The notes beneath the pieces were generated by a model. The model was not told where the DNA came from. It saw nothing but the letters and a program-made list of their open reading frames with translations, and searched no databases. From Chitinophagaceae bacterium (lineage in GTDB: Bacteria; Bacteroidota; Bacteroidia; Chitinophagales; Chitinophagaceae): 8,975 bases of DNA. Shown piece after piece: positions 1-6,420 of this stretch. Position numbers and translations under genes: made by a program. The stretch spans positions 1 through 8,975 of the forward strand of contig JAEUVL010000104.1 of the NCBI GenBank assembly GCA_016786965.1, read 5' to 3'. Within the stretch, counting starts at the first letter, position 1; every line of letters begins with the position of its first letter.

Positions 1-52
1 CTGTGTGTAGCATCATTTCGCCACTTACTGATTTTTTGTTGCTCGGAAACAT
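1..52 (-). CDS. Possible 5' end of an unidentified leftward gene (partial)
   Basis: Reading leftward from an ATG at 52-50, the frame is open through the left edge and gives 17 codons: MFPSNKKSVSGEMMLHT. Two further in-frame ATGs (16-14 and 13-11) are alternative starts, so the real protein could begin with MMLHT or MLHT. A Bacteroidota-type promoter lies about 30 nt upstream and the ATG sits in the loop of a 10-bp hairpin, which makes a real start more likely than chance. The fragment is too short to identify. Because it lies immediately downstream of mnmE, a tyrosine recombinase/integrase is one guess, made from context only and not from the residues. Confidence 0.35.
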   Translation of the reverse strand, partial: MFPSNKKSVSGEMMLHT

Positions 53-62
53 GAGCAACAAA
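35..62 (-). promoter_or_regulatory. Hairpin with candidate start codon in its loop
   Basis: Bases 35-44 (TTTGTTGCTC) are a perfect 10-bp inverted repeat of 53-62 (GAGCAACAAA), around an 8-nt loop. On the minus-strand transcript the loop reads AUGUUUCC, so the candidate AUG of the leftward ORF is exactly at the loop. The stem can be extended by GAT/ATC (30-32 with 62-64) if a few bases bulge out. It may control translation of the leftward ORF. It could also be a recombinase or repressor site, since each arm is itself a copy of the GCAACAAA repeat found nearby. No long T-tract follows in the minus direction, so a terminator is less likely. Confidence 0.45.
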
Positions 63-118
63 TCAGGGCAACAATTAGGCAACAAATATAAGTAAAAAAG
101 AGTAGTTTGGCAACAAAT
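54..118. repeat. Four spaced direct repeats of GGCAACAAAT
   Basis: Copies are at 54-63 (AGCAACAAAT), 67-76 (GGCAACAATT), 78-87 (GGCAACAAAT) and 109-118 (GGCAACAAAT). An inverted partial copy, TTTGTTGC, is at 35-42. Start-to-start distances are 13, 11 and 31 bases, roughly one, one and three helical turns, as expected for protein sites on one face of the helix. Two copies overlap the -7 and -33 boxes of the candidate leftward promoter. The arrangement fits operator sites or recombinase arm-type sites; the sequence alone does not say which. Confidence 0.6.
83..113 (-). promoter_or_regulatory. Candidate Bacteroidota-type promoter, leftward
   Basis: On the minus strand a TTG (113-111) is separated by 20 nt from TATATTTG (90-83), a perfect match to the Bacteroidota -7 consensus TAnnTTTG. 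The expected start of transcription is near 76-79, giving a leader of about 25 nt before the candidate AUG at 52. Both boxes lie inside GGCAACAAAT repeats, so a protein binding those repeats would compete with RNA polymerase. Confidence 0.5.
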
Positions 119-182
119 AAAAGAAGGAAAAATCAGTTAAAGCCTATGAAAAACAAGCACTTAGCAAACAAAGGAAAGATAA

Positions 183-1565
183 TTACTTTCCGATACAGAA
201 CTTACTAAATATATAATCAAGTTGATCCTCATTGGTGATCTCCCCGGTTATAAGGCCGAGATAATGCAGACATTGGCGAATATCTAATGCCAGCAAATCA
301 CCGGGCAGTTTATTATCCAGGCCATTTTTAATCTCTGCCAGCGAAACAGCCACTTCTTTCAGCGCATGATAATGACGGGCATTGGTTACAATAGTATGCT
401 CAGTTTGCACTTGTCCCTGTAGTACCGTATCCACCATTCTTTCTTTCAGCACTTCAGTATGCAGGTGCTGTTTGGCTGAAATAAATATCATTTTATCAAT
501 AGAGGCAAATTTACTCCTGACCGCTTCCTCCCCTGCCAGGTCAATTTTATTTGCCACCAGCAGATAGTGCGATTCCTGCTTATCAAATACAGCTTTCTGC
601 GCCTGTATCTCAGGCACCGATTCTCCTGCATCAAATAAATACAATACAAGGTCAGCCTCCTTCATTTTCATCAGACTTCTCTCCATCCCCTCATTTTCTA
701 TGAGGTCGCCGGCATGTTCCCGTATACCAGCCGTATCTATCAGGCGAAACAAAATGCCGTCAATATTTATGATTTCTTCAATTGTATCTCGGGTGGTCCC
801 GGGTATATCACTTACGATCGCCCTGTTCTCATTCAATAAAGAATTTAATAAAGTGGATTTCCCAGCATTCGGTTTTCCTATAATGGCTACACTCACTCCA
901 TTACGTATCACATTACCCAATTGAAATGAACTGATAAGCCGGTCTGTGGAACTGCTTAGCTCCTGTATTAATTCATAGAATTTTTTCCGGTCCGCAAACT
1001 CCACATCTTCCTGGCTGAAGTCCAGTTCCAGTTCTATCAGCGCCGAAAAAGTGATAAGCCGGTCTCTTAATGTTTTTAAATTGGCAGAAAATCCGCCGCG
1101 GATAGTATGCAGGGCCGCTTTTTGTGAGGCTGCTGTATTAGAAGCGATAAGGTCAGCCACAGCTTCAGCCTGGGCCAGGTCCAGCTTGCCGTTCAAAAAA
1201 GCCCGTTGCGTAAATTCGCCGGGCTTTGCCAACCTTGCACCCTGCTTAATACAGGCATCAGTTACCTGCTGTTGTACAAAAGGTGAACCATGACAGCTTA
1301 TTTCCACCACATCTTCTCCTGTATAAGATCTAGGGCCCTTAAAAAGCGAAACCACCACTTCATCCAAAATGGCATCCCCTTGCTTTATAAACCCCACATG
1401 AAGAGTATGAGTTGCTTGCGCCAGCAAATTCTTGGCAGGAAACAGGTCATTGACGATGCCGATGGCTTTTTGTCCACTTAACCTGATCACCCCAATAGCA
1501 CCCACGCCGGGTGGTGTGGCAAGTGCCACAATGGTATCATCCCAGCCGGTAAGTTTATTCATCAT
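183..1565 (-). CDS. mnmE: tRNA uridine-5-carboxymethylaminomethyl(34) synthesis GTPase MnmE
   Basis: Complete, 460 aa, the usual length for MnmE. With MnmG it modifies U34 of certain tRNAs in the cytoplasm, using a methylene-tetrahydrofolate-derived carbon and GTP hydrolysis. Residues 1-120 are the folate-binding N-terminal domain. Helical parts (about 121-215 and 380-460) flank an inserted G domain with P-loop GKPNAGKS (230-237), switch GTTRD (256-260), DTAG (277-280), NKID (339-342) and SAK (363-365). The N of the P-loop is the family's potassium ligand. The C-terminus is the family-specific CIGK motif (457-460) with the conserved cysteine. The start is one of two adjacent ATGs (1565 or 1562). 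GAGG lies 3 nt before the first and 6 nt before the second, so the second (459 aa) may be the better start. Unrelated in function to its neighbours and transcribed separately, since a strong terminator lies upstream. Confidence 0.97.
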   Translation of the reverse strand: MMNKLTGWDDTIVALATPPGVGAIGVIRLSGQKAIGIVNDLFPAKNLLAQATHTLHVGFIKQGDAILDEVVVSLFKGPRSYTGEDVVEISCHGSPFVQQQVTDACIKQGARLAKPGEFTQRAFLNGKLDLAQAEAVADLIASNTAASQKAALHTIRGGFSANLKTLRDRLITFSALIELELDFSQEDVEFADRKKFYELIQELSSSTDRLISSFQLGNVIRNGVSVAIIGKPNAGKSTLLNSLLNENRAIVSDIPGTTRDTIEEIINIDGILFRLIDTAGIREHAGDLIENEGMERSLMKMKEADLVLYLFDAGESVPEIQAQKAVFDKQESHYLLVANKIDLAGEEAVRSKFASIDKMIFISAKQHLHTEVLKERMVDTVLQGQVQTEHTIVTNARHYHALKEVAVSLAEIKNGLDNKLPGDLLALDIRQCLHYLGLITGEITNEDQLDYIFSKFCIGK

Positions 1566-1570
1566 TGCCT

Positions 1571-1578
1571 CAAAAATA
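1571..1578 (-). promoter_or_regulatory. TAnnTTTG match directly before mnmE
   Basis: TATTTTTG (1578-1571, minus strand) matches the Bacteroidota -7 box and ends only 5 nt before the first ATG of mnmE. If used, the mRNA would be almost leaderless. No clear TTG is found 19-21 nt upstream (the bases there read TTAG), so it may be a chance match in an AT-rich spacer. The rest of 1566-1720 shows no better promoter, yet mnmE must have one because a terminator lies just upstream. Confidence 0.25.
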
Positions 1579-1720
1579 AACCAATTGTTACAGGCTTGCT
1601 AATACTAGTTCCATATTGGCAAATGGCAGCCTGATGTCAAAGAGGAGTCGCATAAACAGCATGAAAAGACTTCGTATAATATTAATCTTTCCGCAGAGTT
1701 GTTCCTTCCTGCGCTGGGCA

Positions 1721-1757
1721 AAAAAAATCCCCTCTGCCGAAACCGGGGAGGGGATTT
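1721..1757 (-). terminator. Rho-independent terminator after tonB
   Basis: On the minus strand AAATCCCCTC (1757-1748) and GAGGGGATTT (1734-1725) form a perfect 10-bp stem. The loop region may fold further through CCG/CGG. A T-run follows directly (the A-run at 1721-1727 on the plus strand). It lies 19 nt after the tonB stop codon and ends the exbB-exbD-exbD-tonB transcript before mnmE. Confidence 0.9.
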
Positions 1758-1775
1758 GAAATTAATTACAAGAAA

Positions 1776-2609
1776 CTATTCGCTTTGTACCTGGAAGGTG
1801 ATCGGCTGCTTACGGTAAGCTTTTACCTGGCGTCCGTTCTGTACGGCTGGTGTCCATTTGGGTCCTTTTTTGATAACCCTCATTGCTTCTTCTTCCATAC
1901 CATACCCATGACTGGTCAAAGCTTTTACATCACTGATGTTACCTTCTTTGTCCACAACAAACTGTACTACGGTTGTGTAAGTACCTTCAGGAGCGCCATT
2001 GTCAGAAGCTACCTGGCCATTGGCATTTCTTTCCAGGTACTGGCGCCATTTGCTGTCGCCACCCGGGAAACTAGCTTCGATCTCCACCTTATCAAATATC
2101 TTATTCTCGTCCTCCTCTTTCTTTTCTTCAATTACCTTTTTCCCTTCGTCAATTATTTCAACAGGAGGGATATCATTATCCTTTATACCTTCCTGATCTT
2201 TAACATCAATCTTCACATCCTGAAGTTCCTCTTGTTTCTCTACAGGCTTTTCTACTTCTTCATCCTTTTTGATGACGGGAGGAGTAAACTGTTTCATTTC
2301 AACTTTGGGAGGCTCCTGCTTTGGTGGAGGTGGGGGTGGAGGCGGAGGCGGAGGTTCTTTTTTCTCCTCCTGCTTCACGTCCTGGATAGTCATCTCCTTC
2401 ATATTCACGTTCTTGTCCTTATCACTCTTCATCACACTGGCCAGAACCGATCCGGCTAACGCCAATGCAGCAATTGAAGCGGTAATGATAAGGGCACGGG
2501 TAATACGGCGGTTGTATGTCTTTCTTAAGTCATAAGCGCCATAGTCTTTGTTCTTGCCTTCAAAGATGATGTCAAGAACATCGGCTGAGAGAATTTTGTT
2601 GGCTTCCAT
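1776..2609 (-). CDS. tonB: Energy transducer TonB (periplasm-spanning)
   Basis: Complete, 277 aa. It carries the energy of the ExbB-ExbD proton channel across the periplasm to TonB-dependent outer-membrane receptors. Residues 1-37 are a cytoplasmic leader with YGAYDLRKTYNRR, a motif typical of Bacteroidota TonB-family proteins. One membrane anchor follows (about 39-60). Next is a long Lys/Glu/Pro-rich linker (61-175) with 11 consecutive prolines (86-96), expected to be extended in the periplasm. The C-terminal TonB domain (about 180-276) shows FPGG (181-184), VVQFVVDKEGNISDV (214-228), the KWTPAVQNGR stretch (251-260) and the closing PITF (269-272). The stop codon is TAG. It is the last gene of a four-gene operon, 51 nt after the second exbD. 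A TolA-like role is less likely given the C-terminal domain; which receptors it serves cannot be told. Confidence 0.93.
   Translation of the reverse strand: MEANKILSADVLDIIFEGKNKDYGAYDLRKTYNRRITRALIITASIAALALAGSVLASVMKSDKDKNVNMKEMTIQDVKQEEKKEPPPPPPPPPPPKQEPPKVEMKQFTPPVIKKDEEVEKPVEKQEELQDVKIDVKDQEGIKDNDIPPVEIIDEGKKVIEEKKEEDENKIFDKVEIEASFPGGDSKWRQYLERNANGQVASDNGAPEGTYTTVVQFVVDKEGNISDVKALTSHGYGMEEEAMRVIKKGPKWTPAVQNGRQVKAYRKQPITFQVQSE
2322..2354 (-). repeat. CCN trinucleotide run encoding 11 prolines in tonB
   Basis: Eleven consecutive proline codons, mixed among CCT, CCG, CCA and CCC, encode TonB residues 86-96. The complementary plus strand is a nearly pure GGN run containing many GG blocks. 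Such a run can change length by slippage in units of one proline without shifting the frame. It is also expected to need elongation factor P for translation. Confidence 0.85.
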
Positions 2610-2660
2610 TACTTAGTGTTTTTTATTAGATGCGGAAACGTAAACATTCCACAAACCATA

Positions 2661-3302
2661 TTATTTTTTCAAGTTGGGGTTAGTGGCTTCTGTGGCCCTG
2701 ATCAGGTCCATTTCTTCCTTACCCACTTTTACCATCGCATATCTTTCTACCTGGCAGATGGTCATTTCGTCCAGAATGTCCACCGTATTCTTATAAGTGG
2801 CATCCTCATTAGGCTTAATGATCACTACAAAGTCGATATCCTCGCAGGCTTTTTCCCAATTAGGATCACCATCCTTCTTGGCATCTGCTTTTTCCTTTTC
2901 GCAACTTGGTCCATGCTTATGGTTGGCTATCACATCTTTCTTTTTGTCAAGAATGATCTTCCTGACATCTTTAAAATTAGTAGCCTTGAAATTATTCTTC
3001 CCTTCCGTTACTTCCAACTGGCCTTCATAGTAATACACCTGGTCACCTTTTCCCAACATTAAGGTCAGTACACCAGATTGTTTTACTTCTGTTTTCTGCT
3101 TCTCATCCTCTACATCCTTCGGCATGTTGAGCGGAAGAGTGGTAGGGGTACTCATAGTAGCCGTGAATACGAAGAACGTAATCAACAGGAACCCGAGGTC
3201 CACCATTGGCGTCATGTCCACCCTGGTAGAAAGCTTCTTGGCTTTCTTTACACCCGGGCCTTTCTTATGACCGCCATCACCACCGGTATCTATACTTGCC
3301 AT
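2661..3302 (-). CDS. ExbD/TolR-family biopolymer transport protein (second copy)
   Basis: Complete, 213 aa. It is a proton-channel partner of ExbB, with one membrane helix and a periplasmic domain. After a Gly/Lys-rich cytoplasmic start (1-25) comes the family signature MTPMVDLGFLLITFF (30-44). It contains the membrane aspartate D35, equivalent to the essential Asp of E. coli ExbD/TolR. The helix runs about 32-51 and is followed by PLNMPKDVED. The periplasmic part is longer than in E. coli ExbD (about 140 aa in total). A charged insertion at about 118-155 carries two cysteines (C134, C153) that could form a disulfide. FVVIIKPNEDATYKNTVDILDEM (about 158-180, two parts of one motif) matches the conserved ExbD C-terminal region. 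It lies 27 nt after the first exbD and 51 nt before tonB. The pairing of two dissimilar ExbD genes is common in Bacteroidota. Confidence 0.92.
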   Translation of the reverse strand: MASIDTGGDGGHKKGPGVKKAKKLSTRVDMTPMVDLGFLLITFFVFTATMSTPTTLPLNMPKDVEDEKQKTEVKQSGVLTLMLGKGDQVYYYEGQLEVTEGKNNFKATNFKDVRKIILDKKKDVIANHKHGPSCEKEKADAKKDGDPNWEKACEDIDFVVIIKPNEDATYKNTVDILDEMTICQVERYAMVKVGKEEMDLIRATEATNPNLKK

Positions 3303-3329
3303 ACTATTGGTTTTAAATATTAAAAATAG

Positions 3330-4001
3330 TTACTCTTTCACCTTTTGTCCTGATTGAATAAACTTATCCAGTTCAGAACCAGTTGGAATATCATCCAGAG
3401 AGGTTACAAGATTATATTTCAAAATATCATTTCTTTTGAAAGCTGAGATAACTGCTTCAAAAGCGGGATATTTTGATTTACCATCCCCTTTTATCAGGTA
3501 ATTCAATTTCTCACCTGCGCCTGCAAAGGCTGCCTTAGCTTCCCGGATCCACCAGTATAACTGGTTATTGGCGGTATCCTTAACGGGTATGCCCGGCTGC
3601 TTCAGTGCAACTTGTTCTTTGGGGTCAGTATTTAAAAGCTGTTTCAGGCCAGCAAAAGGAACCCCGGTAAGGAAAGTTTGCTTGAAATTATTCAATTCGG
3701 TCGGGGTCAGTCCTAAATTCTGGCTTGTATTGATCCCTTTAATGATATTATCATGGATAGTCTTGTTCTTCTCCGACAATACAGTGAAATATACTTTATC
3801 AGTAGAGTCGATAGTTACCAGGATAGCATTGTTTTCAGGAAGTTTCCTGGACAGTACCGAACCAGGTGTCTTTACCTCCACCGGCTCTGGTGGCTTGAAC
3901 TTGGTAGCCATGATAAAGAAAGAAAGGATCAGGAAGGCTATGTCCACAAAAGGGGTCATATCCGTATCCGTACTCTTCCTTGGAATTTTTACACTTGGCA
4001 T
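3330..4001 (-). CDS. ExbD/TolR-family biopolymer transport protein (first copy)
   Basis: Complete, 223 aa. The short basic N-terminus (1-14) leads into MTPFVDIAFLILSFF (15-29), the ExbD/TolR signature, with the proton-carrying aspartate at D20. The single membrane helix covers about 17-34. The periplasmic domain is long for the family. An additional segment (about 75-160, with WWIREAKAAF at 150-159) precedes the recognisable C-terminal part (LIKGDGKSKYPAFEAVISAF, 169-188) that ends in VTSLDD. It differs clearly from the neighbouring second ExbD outside the membrane region, so the two are old paralogues rather than a recent duplication. The gene follows exbB by 69 nt and precedes the second exbD by 27 nt. 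Its job should be in the same ExbB-ExbD-TonB complex. Confidence 0.92.
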   Translation of the reverse strand: MPSVKIPRKSTDTDMTPFVDIAFLILSFFIMATKFKPPEPVEVKTPGSVLSRKLPENNAILVTIDSTDKVYFTVLSEKNKTIHDNIIKGINTSQNLGLTPTELNNFKQTFLTGVPFAGLKQLLNTDPKEQVALKQPGIPVKDTANNQLYWWIREAKAAFAGAGEKLNYLIKGDGKSKYPAFEAVISAFKRNDILKYNLVTSLDDIPTGSELDKFIQSGQKVKE

Positions 4002-4070
4002 GATTACAATAGTTTAGAAATTAAGATGAATGCGTTTCATTTTTCCATACAAAAAGCAGTCCGACTGTAA

Positions 4071-4925
4071 TTATTTGTACAGGGAACCAAAACTTTGTGT
4101 AAGGGTGAAACCTGATTCATCGATGCCGTATGTAATCGAGTCTATCTTGGTAGTGAAGATATTGTACATGATCAGGGCCAGGGCGGATGTACCGATACCC
4201 AACGCTGTGTTATACAAGGCTTCAGAGATACCAACGGCCAGATCTCCGGCTGCGCCTGCACCACCATCTTTACCAAGGGCCGCAAATGAACGGATCATAC
4301 CCAATACCGTACCCAACAGGGCCACAAGGGTACCTACGGAAGTAATAGTAGAAAGGAATACCAGGTTTTTCTGCAGCATAGGCAGCTCAAGAGCAGTGGC
4401 CTCTTCTACTTCTTTTTGGATAGACATTACTTTTTGCTCAGTATTCAATCCCGTTTCATTGATCATTTCTTTGTAGCGGCGGAGACCGGCTTTCATTACA
4501 TTACCTACAGAACCACGTTGTTTATCGCACTCAGACAGAGCAGCGTCAACATTACGATTGGCCAGGTGATATTGTACTTTACGAACAAAGTCAGAGATAG
4601 AACCATTACCCAATGCTCTGCGGATGGTAAGGAATCTTTCAATAGAGAATACGATAACGATCAGCAGCATACCGATCAGTAATGGTACGATGATACCACC
4701 CTCATAGATACCACTCAACGCATTCTTGGGTTTCTGATGGTGAGGCCAGAATCCACCTTTTGAATCCGGGTTTTCAAATCCGTCAGGATTTCCCAGGATA
4801 AAACGCCAGATAGCATACCCTGCTATGATACAAACAATAGGAGCAATCCAGGAGATCGCATTACTACTTTTTTTTGGCTGAACCGAAGTGGCCTTAACAG
4901 ATGCAGTTGGTTTAATCTCTGCCAT
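4071..4925 (-). CDS. exbB: MotA/TolQ/ExbB proton channel family protein
   Basis: Complete, 284 aa. It is the inner-membrane channel that works with ExbD to energise TonB. After a polar start there are membrane helices at about 24-44 and 76-96. A cytoplasmic domain (about 100-185) is followed by two long helices (about 187-210 and 233-257). The family core is visible as VALLGTVLGMIRSF (201-214) and ISEALYNTALGIGTSALALI (233-252), with the conserved channel threonines near 206 and 240. The helix at 24-44 and the following His/Pro/Gly-rich loop (45-70) are an N-terminal extension compared with a minimal three-helix ExbB. The start is chosen because it is the first ATG in frame with a good hydrophobic segment. 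It is the first gene of the operon, with a candidate promoter at 5041-5070. Confidence 0.93.
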   Translation of the reverse strand: MAEIKPTASVKATSVQPKKSSNAISWIAPIVCIIAGYAIWRFILGNPDGFENPDSKGGFWPHHQKPKNALSGIYEGGIIVPLLIGMLLIVIVFSIERFLTIRRALGNGSISDFVRKVQYHLANRNVDAALSECDKQRGSVGNVMKAGLRRYKEMINETGLNTEQKVMSIQKEVEEATALELPMLQKNLVFLSTITSVGTLVALLGTVLGMIRSFAALGKDGGAGAAGDLAVGISEALYNTALGIGTSALALIMYNIFTTKIDSITYGIDESGFTLTQSFGSLYK

Positions 4926-5003
4926 GATCTTAGTTTTTTAGTTTTTAAAAGTTTAGATACTAATCCTTCTTTCAGAGTTACAATGCTAAGAAAAAAGTTT
5001 ATA

Positions 5004-5038
5004 CAAAAATCCCCACCCTTCATTTTTTTCAGGCGGGG
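5004..5038 (-). terminator. Rho-independent terminator after the ABC permease gene
   Basis: On the minus strand CCCCGCC (5038-5032) pairs with GGTGGGG (5017-5011), a 7-bp stem with one G-T pair and a 14-nt loop. ATTTTTG (5010-5004) follows directly. It lies about 100 nt past the stop codon of the permease gene and ahead of exbB, so it should separate the two transcripts. On the plus strand the G-T pair becomes an A-C mismatch and no T-run follows, so it acts leftward. Confidence 0.7.
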
Positions 5039-5040
5039 CT

Positions 5041-5070
5041 TCAAGTTAAGGATTTTTTCAAACGGAACAA
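5041..5070 (-). promoter_or_regulatory. Candidate promoter of the exbB-exbD-exbD-tonB operon
   Basis: On the minus strand TTG (5070-5068) is followed after exactly 19 nt by TAACTTGA (5048-5041), close to the Bacteroidota -7 consensus TAnnTTTG. Transcription would begin near 5034-5036, inside the first arm of the terminator hairpin, leaving a leader of about 110 nt before exbB. It is the best match in the gap 4926-5140. Confidence 0.45.
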
Positions 5071-5140
5071 CTATCAGTTAATTTATTTGATAAGAAATTC
5101 ATGGGCCAGTAACAAACGATTGCGGCTGACTGACAATCTT

Positions 5141-6418
5141 TTATTCATAGCGAAGAGCTTCGATAGGGTTTAATTTGCCTGCTTTCAGGGCAGGATAGAG
5201 GCCCGCCAGTAAACCTGTAATAGTGCAAATAATAATGCCGTAAATAACCCAATCCCAGGGCACCACAAAGCCCGTTTTCAATACAATGGAAAAAACATTG
5301 CCCACTAATACTCCTAATACTATACCGAAAATGGCTCCCAACAGGCTAATAATGATCGCTTCCAGTAAAAACTGGCGGCTTACCATTTTACTTTTCCCAC
5401 CGATGGCCTTTATTAATCCCACCTCCCTCGTCCTTTCTGACACGGATACCAGCATGATGTTCATCAGGCCAATGGCTGCGCCAATAAGCGTAATGAGGCC
5501 AATAACGGTAGCTGAAATAGTAAGGAAGCGCAGGCTGTTCATCGCTTTCTCTGCTATGCTGTCGCTTCTGTCAAGCACAAAATTATTTTCCTCAGTAGTA
5601 TTGAGTTTACGGATAGCCCGGAAAGTGGCTTCTGCCTCCCCCATAGCCTCATTCACCTTCAGCAGGTCAGATGTCATTACCGCTATGATAAAAGAAAAAC
5701 CGGAGGAATAATTACGGTCAATATTCGAATAACTGGATATGATCACATTGTCCCGGCTCATGCCAAATACAGAGCCCCTGCTTTCCAGCACTCCCAGCAC
5801 CCGGTAGGGAATATTATTGATCCGCACCACGGAGTTCACAGCCCGTTCCATACCCTCTTTGAAAAGCTTTTTGGCCACGTCGTAGCCCAGCAGGCAAACG
5901 TTTCTTCCCGTCTGCACATCCATCCGGTTCAGGTTGCGGCCATATTGTAAGGTCCAGCCATTCAGCAAAAGATAGTTCTCGTCACCGCCATACAGGGTCA
6001 CATTAGGGCTTGTCTTACGGGCCTCATAGGAGGCGATATTGGTACGATTGCCAAAAATGGATATACTTTTAGTGGCCGGAAATTCATAACGTTTTACGAA
6101 CTGCTCTGCCTCATCTTTAGTGATCCTCTTACCCAGGCTTGATTTTTTCTCCTTCTTCTTGCCTTTTTTCGAAAGTTTCAACTCACCCTGGTTATCATTG
6201 CCAAAACGAATATTCCTTTCTTTGAACCTCACCGTAAAGGCATTGGCGCCCATGGTAGAAAAACTCTCGGTAAACTTTTGATTCATAGCCTTGATGGCAG
6301 TGATGATGCCTACCAATGCCATAATGCCAAAAGCAATAATAGATACTGTAAGGCCGGTTCGTAGTTTATTACTGCGGATAGTGCGGAATGCAAGCGAGAA
6401 AATATCCCTGAACCTCAT
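5141..6418 (-). CDS. MacB/FtsX-type ABC transporter permease
   Basis: Complete, 425 aa. It has the typical layout of this family: a helix near the N-terminus (about 20-42), a large periplasmic domain (about 43-295), then three helices (about 296-322, 351-378 and 388-409). The cytoplasmic coupling segment SVSERTREVGLIKAIGGK (325-342) and the closing AGLYPALKAGKLNPIEALRYE region (405-425) are strong family marks. Such permeases are mechanical transporters, for example for macrolides, peptides or lipoproteins, and need a separate ATPase and often a periplasmic partner. None is encoded in this window. A Lys-rich stretch (81-98) inside the periplasmic domain is unusual. The gene follows nuoN after 55 nt with no clear terminator between, so read-through from the complex I operon is possible. 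The substrate cannot be inferred. Confidence 0.9.
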   Translation of the reverse strand: MRFRDIFSLAFRTIRSNKLRTGLTVSIIAFGIMALVGIITAIKAMNQKFTESFSTMGANAFTVRFKERNIRFGNDNQGELKLSKKGKKKEKKSSLGKRITKDEAEQFVKRYEFPATKSISIFGNRTNIASYEARKTSPNVTLYGGDENYLLLNGWTLQYGRNLNRMDVQTGRNVCLLGYDVAKKLFKEGMERAVNSVVRINNIPYRVLGVLESRGSVFGMSRDNVIISSYSNIDRNYSSGFSFIIAVMTSDLLKVNEAMGEAEATFRAIRKLNTTEENNFVLDRSDSIAEKAMNSLRFLTISATVIGLITLIGAAIGLMNIMLVSVSERTREVGLIKAIGGKSKMVSRQFLLEAIIISLLGAIFGIVLGVLVGNVFSIVLKTGFVVPWDWVIYGIIICTITGLLAGLYPALKAGKLNPIEALRYE

Positions 6419-6420
6419 AC

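Noticed and set aside
119..182. Terminator directly after mnmE
   Set aside because: The stretch is T-rich on the minus strand, but I find no stem longer than about 4 bp.
1785..2459. Long plus-strand open frame (224 codons) opposite tonB
   Set aside because: It is the antisense of the Lys/Glu/Pro-rich TonB linker and gives a low-complexity Phe/Leu/Arg string with no family features. The minus-strand TonB explains the DNA.
4056..4067. CAGTCCGACTG palindrome followed by a short T-run just after the exbB stop, as an attenuator lowering exbD relative to exbB
   Set aside because: The stem is only 4 bp once a loop of 3 is allowed, too weak to call a terminator, although the position is suggestive.
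3568..4070. Overlapping plus-strand frames opposite the first exbD
   Set aside because: They are shadows of a well-supported ExbD reading frame, with no independent motif or promoter.
4823..5044. Minus-strand frame of 73 codons overlapping the start of exbB
   Set aside because: It runs in another frame through the untranslated leader, the terminator and the exbB start. It has no recognisable features, and exbB is clearly the real gene.
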